Assembly: GCA_036674765.1 (NCBI GenBank)
Contig: JARVKI010000096.1
Location: 62,001 to 126,000 of the forward strand
DNA: 64,000 nucleotides
From: Seiridium cupressi
Taxonomy: Eukaryota > Ascomycota > Sordariomycetes > Amphisphaeriales > Sporocadaceae
Reading direction: 5' to 3'
The position numbers and the translations under genes are program-made. Positions 1 to 12,900 of the stretch are shown piece by piece (position 1 is the stretch's first letter; each line of letters starts with the position of its first letter). Under the pieces are notes generated by a model. It was not told where the DNA came from and did not search any database. It saw nothing but the letters and a program-made list of their open reading frames with translations.

Positions 1-2
1 GA

Positions 3-131
3 TGCGCCAACTTCCTTCTTGGCATCGTCTTCTTAGACAAGTCCAAACTGAAACGGCCGAAGACCAGTTCAGCGCTAGACCCAGCGACCTACGAGAAGCT
101 CCAGAAATCGTTTGAGCTACTGTGTAACTAA
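3..131 (+). CDS. 3' end of an unrecognised protein-coding gene (partial)
   Basis: The frame beginning at base 3 is open from the window edge to a TAA at 129-131 and encodes 42 residues, starting CANFLLGIVFLDKSK and ending FELLCN. The mix of a hydrophobic stretch, a basic patch (KLKRPK) and a short helical tail looks like a genuine C-terminus rather than a chance reading. The other two plus frames are interrupted. I do not recognise the family. The start and any introns lie outside the window. It would be transcribed convergently with the ceramidase gene at 948-2029. Confidence 0.45.
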   Translation, partial: CANFLLGIVFLDKSKLKRPKTSSALDPATYEKLQKSFELLCN

Positions 132-947
132 CTTACTTTCCGAATGTTGGGGTGCCCCCTGTTATGCCTGAGACTGGACCACGTACGAAAAAAAATATAT
201 ATATAAAAAAAAGTTTTATAAAAAAAAAATTTAAATTCAGCATTCAAAGAATTAACCATGCAGCTGCACTGCCATACCTACTGCTGTTCAACGTCATGCA
301 GCTGCCATCGGCCCTTCCATACTCTTGGGACCCAGTGACATCACTACATCTACCGTTCAAAGATCTGACAAGACTCCACACGTTCAAACAGAGGCAGACC
401 ACACTAGGGACGAAAGCCGCAGAACCCGGAGCGTCCCGGCCAACAGCCAGCAATAAGCAATCACGAAAATACAAGCTCGGAACTGTGTAGCTGGTCTGCA
501 GTTTCACAACCCAGTTCAAGTCTCGTGCCATGCTGCAGGTTTCGGGGCGTATGCAGTCGTGAGCCATTGCTACGGGAACGCGAATAATCTAACTCCGCCA
601 GGGCAAGTGCCGACATAAACGAGTTACACGAACCAAGATGAGATGTAACGCGGCATCTCGTTGGGCTCTATCAGCCAGCGAGAGAGTTTGCCAGGGCTGT
701 TCAGGGTACAGCAGAGTTTCCGGGTCTTCCGACCAATCAACGTCCCGGTAGACTAGACTCCATACCGAATACGCCTTTCGCTGAAACCTCTTATGGCAGC
801 GCATCGTATTTCCTTTCTCGGGTGTGACTAATCAAGGGATTCAACCAGCCCTGGTAATTGGGATGGCATGCTCGTTATCTGATCGTGGAGATAAGTAGCA
901 GCCTACTACCGAGCCGGCACTGCCTCGATATCTCTGTTCCTTCCGGA
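132..947. other. Intergenic region between convergent genes
   Basis: This holds a very AT-rich stretch at about 188-240 (runs of A and T, ATATATATA), which may be 3' UTR or a relic. Short readings on both strands match no family I recognise, and I see no RNA gene. Confidence 0.5.
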
Positions 948-2029
948 TCACCGGAATGCACCAATACGATCCAAATCGGCTTTAGACTTTGCTGTCAAAC
1001 CATGCCAAGAGCTCGGCACTGGAAACGCGTAAGGCTTCCGCTGGGCAAGGCGAACACCGCCGCCCTGGCCTTTCATTCGACCCTCCTCCTGTTCGCAGAG
1101 GATCCTTACGAGCTCAATGAACCAGGCAGCTCCCGCCGCCGTCAGAACGTGCCACCAGCCGTGCAGCTCCAGAAGCCATGCCCACGGCAGCCCAACGCGT
1201 TGCCTGACGGTTCTGAGCTGTGAGCATATCTCCAGGTCAATGTTCCAGACAGTGTACGCGAGAGCGAGAAAGGCCACCCCTTTCCAGAAGCGCAACCCAA
1301 GCATGGTCGTCTCCTGCTCAGACCTGCGTTGACAGTAGATCAGGTAGAGCAATCTTGATCCGATCAGCGCCACCAGCGCGGCGAAGATGTATACATGGAT
1401 GAGTATATTCCCGGAGCGCACGTATATCAGTGCCGCGATAGAGGTTGGTAACCATATACTGGCTGACACCAGCAGGGCGATGTGGCGGGGCCTGCCATGG
1501 CAGTACACCTTCTGTAGAAGAGTCCCGGCGAGCAGAAGCATTGACAAATCATCCGTGAGCTGGGGCGCCTGGAGCAAGGTGGCATGAAAAGCGGTTGATG
1601 TCACGCCAACAAGGAGTAGAGCAATCGAGAGCGAATCCAGACGGCCAGGCGCCCAAGTCCCTTTACCAGAATGGCTACCAGAATGGCCGGGATACTTCAA
1701 GGCAAAGTACACTGCACAGCATTTATATCAGCTACGGTCAAAAGCTTCTAACTCACATTTCCTCTGCCTCGAATACGTTGGCTCAAAGAGGGTGCAAAGG
1801 AACTGCACGTACCATAGGTGAGATTGGACAAGCTATTTATGAATTCAGCGATGAATCTTGTAATGGCGTAGTCCTCTTCGCAAAAGCTATAATGATTCAT
1901 GTTACTATCGCTGGTCTCACGTGCGCACGCTGTAGAGTGTATTCCTCACTTTGCCTTGCTTGTGGGGCTTCCCCATACTCCAGTCTGCGCGTAAGTATCG
2001 CCGGCGAAGTGGTGATTATGGTGGCCCAT
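948..2029 (-). CDS. Alkaline ceramidase (aPHC/YPC1-YDC1 family), three exons
   Basis: Predicted integral membrane hydrolase that cleaves (phyto/dihydro)ceramide to a sphingoid base and fatty acid, probably in the ER/Golgi. The model is complement(948..1711, 1813..1886, 1950..2029), 305 aa. The first exon starts MGHHNHHFAGDTYAQTG. The second gives FCEEDYAITRFIAEFINSLS, the conserved N-terminal family box. The third holds the zinc-site motifs STAFH, a TDD aspartate and HGWWH near the C-terminus, among several hydrophobic segments. The introns (63 and 101 nt) have GTGAGG/TAG and GTACGT/CAG borders, and joining them restores the family box in frame. Without the two small 5' exons the protein would lack this box. 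Family membership is established by motif. The substrate preference (phytoceramide or dihydroceramide) cannot be told. Confidence 0.9.
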
Positions 2030-5000
2030 TTCTAGGAATTGATATAGATAAACCAAAAGGGTTGAGCTGCAGTAAGATAATAAAAAGTATTTGCCCAAAT
2101 TTAGTCTATCCCCAGACACGATGCCGTATGTGACTGAGAATAATGGCACCACCAGTGATCAATCTATATGATCTGACGTCGCCCGGTCCGCGGACCCCGG
2201 ATCTGCCAGGCTGCGACACATGGGACACCGGCATGCAGGGTACATGATCGCCGGATGGAAGCCTGATTTCTCTAACCAAGGACATGACGATGCTAGGGAT
2301 GGCATTTTCCCGGTCCCTATCATTGGACGTCTGTTCGTGTCTGTGAATCACCTTATTCGCGTGTCCCGACGAGAGACAATCACGCCACCCACCCCGTTTT
2401 CGCCAAGAAAAATATATTTATATGGCCGTAAACTTACGTTGACGTGTTTATCACGCAGTCGCCTTCTGCCAGCATAGCCTCACAAGCTTCATTAAGCTTT
2501 ACTGTCTACGGAAAAGGCTGCGTTCCAAAGCTTCGGTCCTCCAGTAAGATCAACCCGGTATGACGCGCGAACCATCTGCCACGAGTGGTATGCAAACCAC
2601 GCGGCCCTCATCCCCGAGTACCTTAACCTTTGTTCTGGTGACGTGAGTATGGCCGCTACCAATGCATTCCGAATAACGAGGTGTCGGCTCTCGCTTGAGA
2701 TCCGAGTATCCGGCCGTCAACGATGATTAGTCATTTGTTGGAACTCCGCCTTGTATTACTGAACTACACTTCATCTGAGCATCACTCCTTGTGCAGTAAC
2801 ATACGTCCATACACTTTATTCTGTCATGTTCGTTACCTAGCGTTGAGTTCCATCAAGCTTCTTTCAGAGATAGATGTTCGTTGCAACATGTCAGATGAGA
2901 CTCCGGCGCTAGTTTGCCTGTCCGTTTGACGAATGAATGGTGCGCAGGTTCTGCACAATATTAGCAGTTGGACAAGCTTCAAGCCGAAAGAGGTTGCTAG
3001 TGATATCCGATGAAGTGATCTTTCTGGTGTACACTTATCACAGCGCCTCGAACTCCCACCGGTACAGGCGAGCCTATTAGAGAAAGACCGGGGAAGCGAC
3101 GGAGAGTTATTAACCTCTTTTGCTGCTAGAAAGCCAAAGCAGGAGATAACCCCTCGTCCACTATAGCTATACCAAATTTGATGACAGTGTTGTACACTCT
3201 TCGACGAAATTGCTGTTGCGATGGTGGAAATTTGTGGTTTATTTGCAGCCGCGGAGAGCAGACCGTGAGCTCTGTCCAGGAGCAGATACAGTATGTCCAG
3301 AATATGCTCGAGCATGAGCGAAGGCAGGTTCTCTGCCGTGTATGTGGGCAGGAGAAATGAAGAGGCCCATATGTCGTCCATACAAAACGACTGGCATACT
3401 ACCATAGAGCAGGTATTGGTATTACAATATCCGATATCACAGGTATATCAAACGTGATATCTGAGGTACAGTCAGATCATCAAGCGCCATTTCCTGTTCG
3501 TTAGGGGAACGAGGTGGTACCTGCCTAGGTCTAGTTGCTGGACCGCCAGGGAATGTTTACCTGCCAAAGAAACCTGTTTTTTGAATCGGATATCGATTTC
3601 ACTTGTGGGTTAAAACATGGCAAAGATCCCGCTTCCGAAAATCGTATTCTTATTCTGTCAACGCTATAACTATATAGATACAAGTCAATGTCTAATGGAA
3701 CTCGACAGACTTTTTTCCTTTTTCCCCCTTCCTCAAACAGAAGAAGGCGCTTTCTGATAGTATCCGGTACTTAAGCACCACATGCTTTGCTTTGCCACTG
3801 ACTAAATACAGTCTGACATTCCACATCCATTAATCCTGGATAAAGCGACAGGGAGGTTCGGAAGTTAATTGAACCCAAAGAGCCCGGCTCGGCGAAGAAA
3901 CAACGAGTCCCTTCACCACCCACATAACTTCTCCTAATGAGCTCGATACATGTCGACTTTACAGGTCAGTGTGCACTATAATCACACACACCATGCTAGA
4001 CACGTGAAGATGTCCGTTGGGTTATAGACTGCAGTAATCACCAAGTGCACTATACAAATAAGGCAAGCGGCATTCATTCGTATTTGAGATTATCGTGGAG
4101 ACCAAACGGGAACCTAGGTGAGATGATAAAAAGAAAGATAGTACATGGGATAGAGAGTAGAGTAGCACGCTAACAACAAACATTCTTACCAGCATCCAAG
4201 ATGCTTGAAATCACGTATCAATAGGAATGGACACCGGCTTCACAGTCTGGTTTTATTCACTGGTCCCATCTGCGACGTGAGCTATGTAGGAGAACCGATA
4301 AACTGCGATAAGTTGTTTTTTTATCTGTCACCAGCTATATTGGGTATGCCTTACCTCGTTAAGTCTCTTTCATCAACAATTATTGCATTTGACTTCACAG
4401 TTTGTTCGAAAGGCACGGAAAGATACACACTATCCTTGATCAGAGGATGTGATCATGCTAATGCACATCGGCCCTAGATCACTTCTCTATGGATTCTATA
4501 GTCATAATAGTTCACATGATCAACGGCGCCTAGTACATTCACCAAGAAGTCAGCAACGTATGGTCAGAAATATCAATTATTCGCTTGCCCTGCTCAGACT
4601 GATGTGAGTCTAAAGATTAAATGATGTACAATGGGGCCATTAGTTTGCCTGGTTCCTCCACCCCTCGAGTGAGCGCACAATGCAAACAAAGGCCAAGCGA
4701 CTGTGGAGCAAGCAATGAAGATGCAACACCAGCTTCAAGTCCAAATGCACATGTCAAATACAGAGACCCTCAGTGCCACCCATGCCGTCAGACCTCATGC
4801 ACCCAGCGGTGCATCTCACGGTCCGTCCCGCACCATGGTCAGATCTCGTTTCCATCTTACTCGCATTTTCCTTCGTTGGCTTCAAAGTCTTCTTTCGTGC
4901 GCTCCATGCATGCATGATTCTTGACGTGAAAAGCAGATAGCGCCTTGTGTACTGGACGACGACTTCCGCCAGACAAGAAAAAAAAAAGGGACCCCTGGCA

Positions 5001-5280
5001 CGACCTCCTTGGCCAGGGCAAGGAAGAGTCCAGGGAGCCAAATAAACGGGAAAACACAGGGCGTCGAAGTGAATTTCGTCTTCTGCGGCTTGTTCCCGCC
5101 CATGACATATCGTGAGAATAACTCTATCTGAAAGGAGGTATCATATGATCGAATGAATCCTGTATGAACTTTTTTGAGGCGCATTTTGTCAATCCTGTAA
5201 ATGCAGCACGAACCCCGTCTATGCACAAATTTGCCGGTAGCAAATACACGCAGTTCTAGTCGGAAAAGGAGTACAATCCA
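2030..5280. other. Long intergenic region upstream of the ceramidase gene
   Basis: About 3.2 kb without a gene I can support. It contains the ceramidase promoter side (about 2030-2300) and the 3' flank of eIF4G. A 190-codon open frame on the minus strand (2833-3405) has no recognisable domain. An 8-bp inverted repeat GATATCAC/GTGATATC lies at 3433-3440 and 3454-3461. Confidence 0.5.
2174..2196. promoter_or_regulatory. CRE-like site plus CCG/CGG palindrome upstream of the ceramidase
   Basis: TGACGTC at 2174-2180 resembles a bZIP/CREB-type half-palindrome. Five bases on, GGTCCGCGGACC (2185-2196) is a perfect 12-bp palindrome built from inverted CCG/CGG triplets, the kind of core that Zn2Cys6 proteins bind. 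Both lie about 145-170 bp upstream of the ceramidase start codon. Function is inferred only from position and symmetry. Confidence 0.3.
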
Positions 5281-8200
5281 CTACTCCTTACCCGCAGCAG
5301 TCGTCTCCGGTGTGACCTTTGAAAGGGCGGGAGAAGCTGCGGTGGAAGGTGGAGAAGTTGGGTGGTTGTCCTCCATGTTGGCTAGGAGGCTAAGAAATGG
5401 TTAGCACCATGATCATGAGGCGAACGAACATTAATAACATACCTGAAAGCGTTGGTGCTGCTCTGAGCTTCGCGGACGGGAGGTGTGCCAGTCCTCGACG
5501 AGGCACCCGAGTCTTCAGCTCCACGGCTGAGAGATCCACCTGGGCCCAGTCGACGACCGCTATTACTACGGGAAGAGAACATGGACGTGGGGCCCAATGA
5601 GATGTTGCCACTCGAGGTGCGGTTGGCGGATCCCTTCAGTCGTCGAAGGTCATCCATACCAACCGTGTTTGGTGCCTGCTGGGCATAGCCAGAAGAGAAT
5701 TGGCGTGCGTCTCCGCGGCCCATGGGGAGGCGACCACCGCCGCCGCGCTGGTTGCTCTTGGCTGCTGCCTCGGCTGCCTTTTGAGCCGCTGCAGCTTCAG
5801 CTTCGGCACGAACTTCTTCCAGAGTCTTGGGGCCCTTGTTGGTCTCCTTGGAGATCCAGCCAGTCCTTCTCAAATCGACGACATCCATCAGCATGAACTT
5901 CAGACGGCTGGGAATGTCAGGATAGTCAATCATGGTCTGGATCCTCTGGAAGTAGGCGTCCATCATCAACTTGCCCTTATCGGTCGAATCCAAGTTGCCA
6001 CCGATCGTTCGCAGAAGCTTGGACAAGGACTCAACTTCAGCCTCATCAGGCATACCCTGGAAGTCGACGAGTTTACGAACACACTCGTGCATGATACGTT
6101 CCGTCAACATGGAGAGCTTGTACAGCTCACCAATGAACTGGACAAGACCAAGACCACGTCGCTTGGCGGCAGCGGCGATATAGTACTCGTCTGACATCAA
6201 AGCGGCTTCCTTTGAGTCACCCTCTCCAAGTTCGGGCAATTGAGTCTTCCAACCACGTTCAAACTCCTCTTGACAACGGTTAAGAAGATACTTTCGGAAC
6301 AAAGCACCACCGCTGACAACATTGCCGTTCCTGTCCTTGATGTTCTCGTCACGGACCTCAGGGCTCATGGTCTCAAGCATTCGTTTGGCGAATTTGGCAT
6401 ACATGGAGGCCCAGTGGGCCTCATCTGTAGCCTTCTCAAACGTTAGCTGAATGACCTGGCGAAGCGTGCGGCCGTCGGACTCGTCCTTTGACTGAGCAGC
6501 GATATCCAGGATCGACTGGGCAATTTTGTCAAAGTTCTCGGGAGTCATCTTGTTCAGAGCAGCCTTGACCTTGCGTTGGACCATTGGAGGATCCATGAGG
6601 CCGCCAGGCGTTGGGGCGCTAGGCTTGCCAACCAAGCTTGTGGGCTTCCAACCGGTCTCGGATACCTTGATAGCTTCTATCTTCATACCGGCGGTCAAAG
6701 GCATGGTTTTAGCAGCCTTCTCCTCGTTCTTGGCATCATAGTTGTTGCGCTTGCTAGCACCACGTCGGGAACTGGCAGTTCGAGGTGAGTTTGGTGCCAT
6801 GTTCGAGCTCGATGGAGTTCGTGCCATGCCGATGCCACCAGGGAAAGCACCACCGGGTCGCTGGAAGCTATTCAGAGAGCCCATGGGGGGACGTGATATC
6901 TGACCTTGCGACATGGCGAAGCGTTGGTCTGAAGTTGTTCCAGGGGGCAAAGTCTTACCAGCGGGCGGTGCGCCAAAGCTGCCCATCTGGAATCCGCTGG
7001 CACCTGGTCTAGAGTTCTGCCGGCCGGAACCTGCGGGCGTTCGTACTGATGCCGAACGGCCGCCATCCCCATCACCTATCAGGGTCTTCACCTGCTGACC
7101 GAACTCGAGAGAAGGCTTCTCCGTAAAAACGCCTTGGAATTGGAGCAAGAAAGAAGGATCGTACTTGAATGAGGTACCCTTCTTGGAAACCGAAGGGTTC
7201 AAGGCAGGGTTTGGCGAGTTAATGCCCTCGGGGTAGTCAACGGCCATGAGCTCCGAAGGAAATTTAAAGGCACGAGCAGTCTTGAGCGACTGGAGAGCTG
7301 CTGAAGGCTGTGGTGGCTCCACACCGACGCTGGTGTTGAGATTGAGAGGGGCGGGCTTGGTGCCGCGTTTCTCACCAGGGCTGACCTTTGCACCAGCGAC
7401 AGGCTTGTCGTTGATTGTGAGGTTAGCGAGCTTAGATGTCGCGCTAGTGGGCTCCTTCTCAGAGATCGTCATGCTACTGAGCTTGCTGGACAAAGCCTCT
7501 CCAGCGGCAGATGGAGCAGTCTTGCCCTCGGCTTCACGGCGCTTGCGCTCTTTCTCTTCCTCAAGTCGCTCAGCTTCTGCTTCGGCCTCCTTGAGCTTGG
7601 CGTCACTGTTGGCGTCCTTCTTGGCTGCCTCGTCAGCTGCTTTCTTGGCGTCTGCGGCAGCCTTCTTCTTGCGACTGATCTCTGCTTGCTCCGCTTCGCG
7701 CCTGGCATCTTCCTCCTCCATCTCTCGGATCATCCTCTCCATTTCGTCCTCTTCGTTGACGGCGGGAGTGGCTGGCTCTGGCTTCTTCTCAGCCTCCTCC
7801 TTGGCTTTGGCTTCCTCGGCAGCCTTCCGCTCTTCTTCGGCCTGCTCCTCTGCCTTTAGTCTCTCCTCCTCCTTCGCCTTGGCCTCCGCAGCCTCTGCTT
7901 CCTCGGCAGCCTTAGTCTCGGCCGCCTTGGTCTCATCTTCCTTGGCCTTCTCATCGGCAGCTATCTGCCGAGCAATCTTCTCCTTGAACTCGTTCTGTAC
8001 TTCGGCCTGGGTTTTGGTGGCGGTACTGTCAGCTCTGGTGTGGGAAGGAGCTGGAACCTTGGGCGTGGACGATTTTGGAGGCGGCGTTGGGGTGGATGCG
8101 ATGACCGGGGGCGTCTTGGACTGCACACTAGGTGCGGGAGAGGCGGGAGCCTTCAGGCTAGCCAGGTCTACAAGATCACCATTCGCGTTGCGGATAGTTA

Positions 8201-9926
8201 CGGCCGCACTCTTCTTGGGCTTGGTAAACTGTGGCGATGAAGCGACAACGGGCTTGGAGAGGTGCGGAGGGACCTGTTGCGAAGTTCCCTGGGAGCCCTG
8301 AGCTTGACTAGCGCTCGAGGTCGGCCTTGGCTCCGAAGCCTGGGATGGGTTGCGGGACATGGGCTGGGGCGCAAAGGATTGAGGAGGGCCATTGTAGGGA
8401 GTCTGGAAGTTAGGAGCGGGGGAGTGAGGTTGGCCGGACATGGGGTACATGTAGGGATGAGGACCAGCCATTGTACGCATGGGGTCGAACGGAGCACCTG
8501 GAGGGGGGTAGTATCCTTGCTGTTGTTGAGTTAGCAATCGTTCGAAATTGCCACTGGCGGGCGACATATCAAGATCATCGAGATAGTGGTGGGACAGGGA
8601 AGGGTGAGGTAGAGGGAGCATTTGGGGGTGGTCGGGAGGTTGGCTTGTGTGAAAATGTTGTCCTCGTTCTGCTGGCAACTGGCCATTCCAACGAGGGTCG
8701 GTCTGCACGACGTCCTGGAGAAAACGGTTATCCACGCGCTTGGTGTTGCGCCTTGGCTTGCCGCCTTCTCTAGCAAGATCGTTAGACTGAGTGCGTTGTC
8801 GGCCGATGAAAGACTTCTCCACGTCGCGACCGCGTTGACTTTTCCGCTTATAGGGCTTATGCGATGTATACTCAAAGGATCCAGTAGGGGGAGACGTTAC
8901 GTTTTGCATGGGTCCGCCCATGTTTGGTGGCTGGTAGTAATAAGGGTTTTGACCGGGTACGGGCATGGCGTTCGGTAATGCTGGACTGGCGCGTCCCATG
9001 GGGGGCGTACCGGGTCCGTAGGAGGCTCGGGGCTGAAAGTTGGGTGCCATGCCACCGCGGCCCTGGGAAGGGTGACCGGGGCGGAAAGGCGGTGTTCCGT
9101 TTGGCGGGTAGCCCATCTGATTGTGATTGTTGTAGTTCGGGTTGTAGCCGCCGCGACCACGACCTGCTTGGGAATATCCACCACGGCCGGGAGGGCCACC
9201 CTGGGCAGGTGCGCCCTGGTTGCTTGGGTCATTCGCCATGGACTGGGATGACTCGTTGCGAATGTGTGACGGATTCTGCGATGCTCCCGAGGGACGGCGC
9301 ATCTGGGTCTGCAAATGTAAGTTAGCACTGAGATTCGTCGTACCATATATGCGAATATTCCTTACCTCGCCGTTGCCGCCAAAGCTACCGAATGTGAGCT
9401 GACCACCAGCCTGGGCGCTCGAGGGCGGACGGCCGCCGCTGGCCGAAGGCTGTGGGATGGGGGAGGGAGAGTTCTGCGGCGAGGGCACTCGCGGATTGCT
9501 GTTGTCACGACCAGGGATGGGGATCGGAGCACTGGCGCCTTGCGGAGTGCTGTGGGATACTGCTGGCGAGGCCTGGAACCCGAATTGGATCTTAGGACCG
9601 CCGGCAGCTCCGTTGGCGGAGTAGTTGTTGGAGCCGCTCATGGTAACAGAGGGCTTTCTAGCATGGTTTTCTCCGTTTGTACCGACTGCAACAGCAGGGG
9701 CAACGGTAGGAACAGCAGGCATAATCGGGCGACCGTTTACTGGAGAAACGGAACTCGACTTTGCATGTTGTGATGTACCGGAGGCGATGGGAGGTGCGGT
9801 GGAACCTCCTGCAACCAACGGCGCGGATTGCTTCTTTTGCGTAGAAGCAGCCGAGGCGTATGATGCAGTACCGTTCGGGGCAGTGGGCGCGTTAGCGGTT
9901 GTTTGCTGGGCAGGCGTGGAAGTCAT
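5281..9926 (-). CDS. eIF4G: Eukaryotic translation initiation factor 4 gamma (eIF4G)
   Basis: Scaffold of the cap-binding complex eIF4F; it links eIF4E at the cap with eIF4A and the 43S complex in the cytoplasm. The model is complement(5281..5389, 5443..9308, 9366..9926), 1511 aa. A low-complexity S/P/G/Q-rich N-terminus includes the fungal KIQFGF box. A charged K/E/A coiled-coil-like stretch follows at roughly 600-800. The eIF4E-binding motif YDPSFLLQF sits near residue 903, and the MIF4G HEAT domain (from RKVKAALNKMTPENF) at about 1093-1325. The 53-nt 3' intron has a GCTAAC branch site and replaces a read-through tail with a short C-terminal exon starting SLLANMEDNHP. The 57-nt intron at 9309-9365 is a multiple of three and free of stops, so an unspliced form would add 19 residues. 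The RG-rich segments suggest RNA binding. Confidence 0.95.
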
Positions 9927-12900
9927 ATGTGAAGTCGTGCGGTCTGCCTAAGCGAGCTGCTGCGTGTGACTGTGCGTTGTGCTTGCGCGGGAATGCAGAG
10001 TATCGGTCGAGTTTTGTCGTCGAAAAACTTCTCTCTTCGGTGGTGCTTGCAGATGTTGCGAAGCGCCCAGTAGAAAAGAGAGTGCCGAACAATTAGGATC
10101 GAGAAACTGGAATTTGCGGAAGCAATCGAATGTCAAACTCGAATGCCAACGATGTGTGCGTGAGAAGTGAATGAATGCCGAAACTCGTGGGTTGTCGGAA
10201 AAATACGAACTTTCTCGTCGATTAGATTAGAGTTTTCTCGCCCTTGTTTCCGGTGGACTTTGGTTTTCCACGCTTTTGGCCCCGGGGTGTTCGAACGAAC
10301 AAGCGAATCCGCGAAAAAAAGAGTCGTGGATATGCAGTGATGCTCGAGTGGTCCTGCAAATGCGAAGAAAGGCAACGAACCAGATGGGGGTATCAAAAGG
10401 AATGGAGAAGGACCAAATTACTGTCGCAAAGTGAATTGATGCGCAGACGAAGAAATGGCGAAGGCGATCGGGTGACGATGCCAACTCTCGTGTGGATTGG
10501 GGGGTCGAGGTTGTCGTGGGACGTCGGCGTGGAATCAAAGTGACGATGATTCCAGACAGAGGCGCACACGGGCTCGTTTTCGCTCGGACTTGACTAGATC
10601 TCGTCTCGGGGAGGAGATGAGATTAGAAGTACAGGAGTGGGGAGGGGTCTTCTCTGTGATGGATACAGAGACAGACTGGAAATTTCCTACCTCGATGAAA
10701 ATACAACGGGTAGAAAAAAAAAGAGATGACCTAGAAGGGGCTCTGGTCAGTCACGTAACGTGATCGTGGGTGGTGAAGGAGGAGAACTTTTCAAAAATTT
10801 TTGGGAGCGCAGCCCAAGGTGAAAAGGGCCGGCAACGCTGGCTTGCCAACTGGGATGCGTGGGACCCGCCCAGGCCGTCTGGTCTCCCGCCGGGGCTACT
10901 GGGGGCTCGTTGCTTGCTGCGCGCCCTCCAGCTCCAGTTTAGGCCCTGTTCCAGTGGCCTGTGCCTGCGTGCTATGCCAAACCCGCTCCACCCCAGCCGT
11001 GTAAATTGATTCTCGGCGCCAGTAATCTTCGCTTTCGAGGTACCTGTGCGCGCCGATTCTTATGCGTGAGGTACTTGCCCTAGCTCTACTGGTCCAATAT
11101 ATTAAATCCGAGTCGCAATTAGCAAGCAAGCCTGATGCAATTATCAGCTCATTGCGCACCGATAGAGCCTCGATAAGATAGCGCGACTCTGCGCCATCTC
11201 CAGAATATACAGCAGGATGGACCATAGCGAGGAAGGAGTCATGGAAGTCACGCCACGCCACGGCACGGAGAATGACTGCATTCGCTCCTTCCATGGGCCG
11301 TCCGTGTATGTATGTCGTAGGGCACTCGTCTATATGCACACGTGCAGCGCTGTGTCATTCTGCAGGCGAACTGTCTGAGCACCAACCAGAAGCAAGGACA
11401 ACCCTGATGACGCTTTTCCCATCTCCAAATTACCCTTCCATTCTTCCAGCTCTTCCTTGACCTTTTCGACCTAGCGACGCGGCCGACCCGCGACCTACCC
11501 GCGACCTTTTAAGTCCGAGCACGTTGCTCATACGCATGCGTACTTGTTACAGTGATCAATCTTCTCACAGCTTCCTGTCCGAGCCTCAAGTCGGGACATG
11601 ATATATAATGGCAGCACGAGAATACCGATAATGTTGTGCTCTTAGTTTAACGCCCAAGCAGCGTATAGGCATGGAGCGATGGGATGGTCAATGAGGACAG
11701 CTTGCCTCATGAGTTTTGCGTTGCATCAACGTGTTTTCCCATCATTCAATTTCCGACCTTTCGGGACATGTTGCTTATTTTTTCAATGGTCAACTCTTCC
11801 CTTGCTACGACGAACCCTATGCGCTTCGCGTAATGTGAACCAATTTTAGACCTGTTAAGATATGCCCATTCGATAACTATCCGGAAGGAACAAAAAAACC
11901 CCATTTGATCATGTTTCCTACATCTCATGCCCCTTTTGGCCAGTCATACTGCTGACTGCCACATCACATTCGAATCAAAAGAGGCCCAAGAAGGATGGCA
12001 TTTTGAATTGCATGTTGCAGCTGTAATTACGGTTGCCTAAAAATAAGGCCCATGTGCGGTGGCTCGTTACATGCAACGAGGCTAGGCCTCTGACAAAAAG
12101 TTAACCTGATCTGCATATCCTCGACAGGCAATATGACTGAGCCTCCTGCAACGATCGACCCAAGCCTTGCAAATGGCTCAACGACGCCGGCAGATCTCGT
12201 GCATATTGTCCCAAGTAATCCGCTCTAATTCGAAAGAAGTCTCCGCGACGTTTCGAAACGTGCGTTCGGCCCCTGTGAGCCTGAAGGCCCCTTGTCTCTC
12301 ACCCTGCACGCTACAGTCGTCGGTGCCGTCTCAAAGTGAGATCCTTGTGTACAATGTAAGCTCGGACAAATTTCCCGGTATCCGACTATGCCTCGTCCGA
12401 ACTCATCAACCTGTATACACGTAGACCCAGATATTAGAGCGGATCACAACCACAAGAAGCTTGATATGTTTACTGTATTATCCTGCAGCTCTGTATACTC
12501 CAACCACTGCTTCATATGTAGGTTTTTGTTACCCCAAGCAAAACATATACCAGGCTAGTCGAACGAAAAATGCATCACTGCTTAGTATGGTTTGCTATAG
12601 CTTGGCGCCCATGAGTCTCATTCCGCTAAACCGAAAGAAAAGTAGTCTCAGCTCCTTCGGGTTAGCTTTCAGAATACCCGACCGGCTGGTTGGGCTCAGA
12701 CGAATACTATGGTACACTTGCTTCATTTGCCTGTACGACATGAAACCAAGGCGAATAGGGGCTGGAGTGTCTGTAGTGCTCTCTTCTAGATCTGCTCTGG
12801 CAGAGGCCGCTTAGTTTTCATTGGAAGATTTAAGACGAGTGTGTCACAGACACTGCATGCACGTTTTCAACTGGGAAGACAGCGCCCTGCCATGCACCGT

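Noticed and set aside
2833..3405. 190-codon minus-strand open frame
   Set aside because: No recognisable domain, implausible composition in its second half, no supporting splice structure; treated as chance.
7246..8301. 351-codon plus-strand open frame rich in Ser and Ala
   Set aside because: It is the antisense of the K/E/A-rich segment of eIF4G, which explains its length and composition.
10896..11339. 147-codon minus-strand open frame upstream of eIF4G
   Set aside because: No motif; lies across GC-rich intergenic sequence.
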